From: Jiangella alba
GTDB taxonomy: Bacteria; Actinomycetota; Actinomycetes; Jiangellales; Jiangellaceae
Assembly (NCBI RefSeq): GCF_900106035.1
Contig: NZ_FNUC01000004.1
Span: forward strand, 124,001-188,000
Direction: 5' to 3'
DNA length: 64,000 nucleotides
The notes below the pieces were generated by a model. The model saw only the letters and a program-made list of their open reading frames with translations. It made no database searches and was not told the DNA's origin. Every line of letters begins with the position of its first letter. Within the stretch, counting starts at the first letter, position 1. A program made the translations under genes and the position numbers. Positions 62,321 through 64,000 of the stretch are shown here, in pieces.

Positions 62321-63241
62321 GTGAGCACCTCTCGGCCCGGCCTGCTGTACGGCGTTGGCGCGTACGCACTCTGGGGTGTCTTCCCGCTCTACATCAAGCT
62401 GCTGGAAGACACCGGCGCGGTGGAGATCCTGTCGCATCGGGTCGTATGGTCGCTCGTCCTCGTGCTCGGCCTGCTCGCCGTCGGGCGCAACCTCGGCAAG
62501 CTGCGGACCCTCGGGCGGCGCTCGTACGGGCTGCTGACGCTGGCGGCGCTGCTGATCTGCATCAACTGGGGCGTCTACATCTGGGGCGTCAACAACGACC
62601 ACATCGTCGAGACGTCGCTCGGCTACTTCATCAACCCGCTGGTGACGGTGGTGCTCGGCGTGCTCGTCTTCGGCGAGCGGCTGCGGCGGCTGCAGTGGGC
62701 GGCGCTCGGCCTGGCCGGTGTCGCCGTCATCGTCCTCACCGTCGACTACGGGCGGCCGCCGTGGATCGCGCTGACCCTCGCGTTCTCGTTCGGCACCTAC
62801 GGCCTGGTGAAGAAGAAGGCCGGCGTCGACGCCGTCGAGAGCCTGGCGGTCGAGACCGCGGTGCTGTTCCTGCCGGCGCTGGGCTACCTGGTGCTGCTGG
62901 CGGCGCGCGGCACCGGCGACTTCGGCACGGCCGGCTGGGGCATGACGCTGCTGCTGGCCGGCTGCGGGGTGGTGACGGCCGTCCCGCTGCTGTTCTTCGG
63001 CGCGGCCGCCGTGCGGGTGCCGTTGACGACGCTGGGAACGCTGCAGTACCTGACGCCGAGCCTGCAGTTCCTGCTCGGGGTCGCGGTCTACGGCGAGACG
63101 GTGCCGCCGGTGCGGTGGTTCGGGTTCGCGCTCATCTGGACGGCGCTCGTCGTCCTCACCGCCGAGGTGCTGGTGCGGCGACGGCGGGAGCGGCGGGCGG
63201 CGCTGGATCGGCTGGTGCTGGACCCGGCGGCCGCTGCGTGA
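62321..63241 (+). CDS. rarD: RarD/EamA family transporter
   Basis: A 306-residue membrane protein with ten spans starting at GTG 62321. GLLYGVGAYALWGVFPLYIK, EILSHRVVWSLVLVLGLLAV and ICINWGVYIWGVNNDHIVET are the RarD blocks, and SLGYFINPLVTVVLGVLVFG is the first EamA repeat end. RarD relatives are linked to chloramphenicol sensitivity or metabolite export; the substrate here is unknown. The last residues (RRRRERRAALDRLV) form a basic tail. Confidence 0.88.
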   Translation: MSTSRPGLLYGVGAYALWGVFPLYIKLLEDTGAVEILSHRVVWSLVLVLGLLAVGRNLGKLRTLGRRSYGLLTLAALLICINWGVYIWGVNNDHIVETSLGYFINPLVTVVLGVLVFGERLRRLQWAALGLAGVAVIVLTVDYGRPPWIALTLAFSFGTYGLVKKKAGVDAVESLAVETAVLFLPALGYLVLLAARGTGDFGTAGWGMTLLLAGCGVVTAVPLLFFGAAAVRVPLTTLGTLQYLTPSLQFLLGVAVYGETVPPVRWFGFALIWTALVVLTAEVLVRRRRERRAALDRLVLDPAAAA

Positions 63242-63710
63242 TCGGTCTCGGGTTGGCCGGGCGCCCGTTCGCTGGGGTTCGCCGCGTTCCGCCTGCCCCC
63301 TGCTGCTCTCGATTGTCGGGGGCGCGGGAGGCCGCCTCAAGCGGACCTCGTGCTAGGGCGCTTCGCGCGACGGAGGACCGCTTGACCCGGCCGCCCGCGC
63401 CCCCGTGAAAGCAGCGTCAGGTGGCCGGCCGAAAGATGGGCCCGGCTCCCCTGATCGCGGTGCCTTCTTCTCCGCTGGCCGCTCACGGTCGTGGGTGGGT
63501 GTCCGGCCACCGACTCCACGGCTGGTCCGGTCCGCTGGCCGCCGCCAGGCCCGCTTCCCCTAGCCGTCTGCCGCGTGTCGGCGGTAGGCCGACCCCTCCC
63601 GGCCCGGGTGGGGCGACAACGTCGCGCCGCCATCTAGCGGCGTCGGCCGCTGCTGAGGATGCCGATACGGACGGTCGACGAGCGGGCCGATGGACCGGGC
63701 GTGAACATGC
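63242..63710. other. Intergenic region after rarD
   Basis: About 470 bp without a supported gene; open frames on both strands lack ribosome sites and family motifs. It contains the 23-bp block 63591-63613 repeated from 62209-62231, and a hairpin follows at 63716-63759. I see nothing else of note. Confidence 0.5.
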
Positions 63711-63715
63711 CATGA

Positions 63716-63759
63716 TCATCCACCTTTTGGGCTGCCTGAACGACCAAGAAGGTGGATGA
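63716..63759 (-). terminator. Hairpin downstream of the GntR gene
   Basis: TCATCCACCTTTTGG pairs with CCAAGAAGGTGGATGA with one bulge and a 13-nt loop, 26 bp past the GntR stop on the minus strand. It is flanked by ATGATCATC, again a TGATCA-type palindrome, so it could be both a terminator and a member of the dispersed palindrome family. Confidence 0.6.
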
Positions 63760-63785
63760 CATCCGCCAACAGGCCGTGCGCCCGG

Positions 63786-64000
63786 TCAGGTGTCGCCGTC
63801 GGCGGGCTGGTCGGGCGCGACGAAGGTGCCCTTGCCGTGCACCGTCAGGATGCGGCCGCGCTCGCGCAGCTCCACCATGGCCCGCCGCACGGTGAGGTAG
63901 GCGACGCCGTACTCGACGGCGAGTTCGCGCTCGGGCGTGAGCCGCGCGCCGGGCTGGAGCTCGCCGGCGTCGATGCGGGCGGCGACGTGGTCGGCGATGG
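63786..64000 (-). CDS. GntR-family regulator (C-terminal part, start beyond window)
   Basis: The visible 70 residues end at TGA 63786-63788. The sequence IADHVAARIDAGELQPGARL, TPERELAVEYGVAYLTVRRA and MVELRERGRILTVHGKGTFV is a full GntR winged-helix, ending after about ten residues (APDQPADGDT). Since the wHTH lies at the C-terminal end, with nothing of an effector domain after it, this is a short regulator; any N-terminal part lies past the right edge. Confidence 0.85.
   Translation of the reverse strand, partial: IADHVAARIDAGELQPGARLTPERELAVEYGVAYLTVRRAMVELRERGRILTVHGKGTFVAPDQPADGDT

Noticed and set aside
63421..63759. 112-codon open frame after rarD
   Set aside because: Begins without a ribosome site, has no recognisable domain and runs through the hairpin at 63716-63759.

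Overview
The window comes from a high-GC Gram-positive actinomycete (Streptomyces/Jiangella-type; I cannot name the genus). The evidence is the very GC-rich sequence, frequent GTG starts, the actinobacterial order of the ribosomal and RNA polymerase operons, a zinc-type S14, a DUF1707 protein, an F420/Ddn-type reductase, and a PIG-L deacetylase of the mycothiol family.

Left half (1-36.4 kb, nearly all minus strand) is the core gene-expression cluster. Read in the direction of transcription it runs tRNA-Trp-secE-nusG-rplK-rplA, [membrane alpha/beta hydrolase], rplJ-rplL with an L10-type leader, rpoB-rpoC, [an inserted ADP-ribosyltransferase/zincin-like module at 19.9-22.3 kb], rpsL-rpsG-fusA-tuf, the S10 operon rpsJ to rpsQ, the spc operon rplN to rplO-secY-adk-map, [DUF1707 gene plus a 76-bp tandem repeat array], and infA-rpmJ-rpsM (cut by the window edge). 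Six promoters with -35/-10 boxes spaced 18-19 bp and several strong hairpin terminators can be read directly. RpoB carries Asn where rifamycin-sensitive enzymes have Ser531 (E. coli numbering).

Middle (36.4-51.1 kb) starts with a secreted M14 carboxypeptidase, two related small membrane proteins, an aminotransferase and an adenosine deaminase. An accessory block (41.8-48.3 kb) follows: PIG-L deacetylase preceded by a cysteine-rich small ORF, HxlR regulator/MFS exporter pair, Ddn-type reductase, GNAT acetyltransferase, FAD oxidoreductase, two copies of a 161-bp MITE-like element and a complete IS. The conserved minus-strand order then resumes with murB, two MaoC-like dehydratase subunits, rpmG and three tRNAs (Met, Thr, Tyr). 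Actinobacteria such as Streptomyces usually have murB next to the deaminase/aminotransferase genes, so the 6.5-kb block looks inserted.

Right part (51.1-64 kb) holds a YajQ-family protein, a hydrolase-fold protein with an eroded nucleophile elbow, a secreted phytase-like/glycerophosphodiesterase fusion, an SDR lacking the YxxxK pair, an HtpX-like protease, a YbdD-CstA pair divergent from a KorAB 2-oxoacid:ferredoxin oxidoreductase, a RarD-type transporter, and the end of a GntR regulator. Several short dispersed repeats and palindromes sit in the intergenic gaps.
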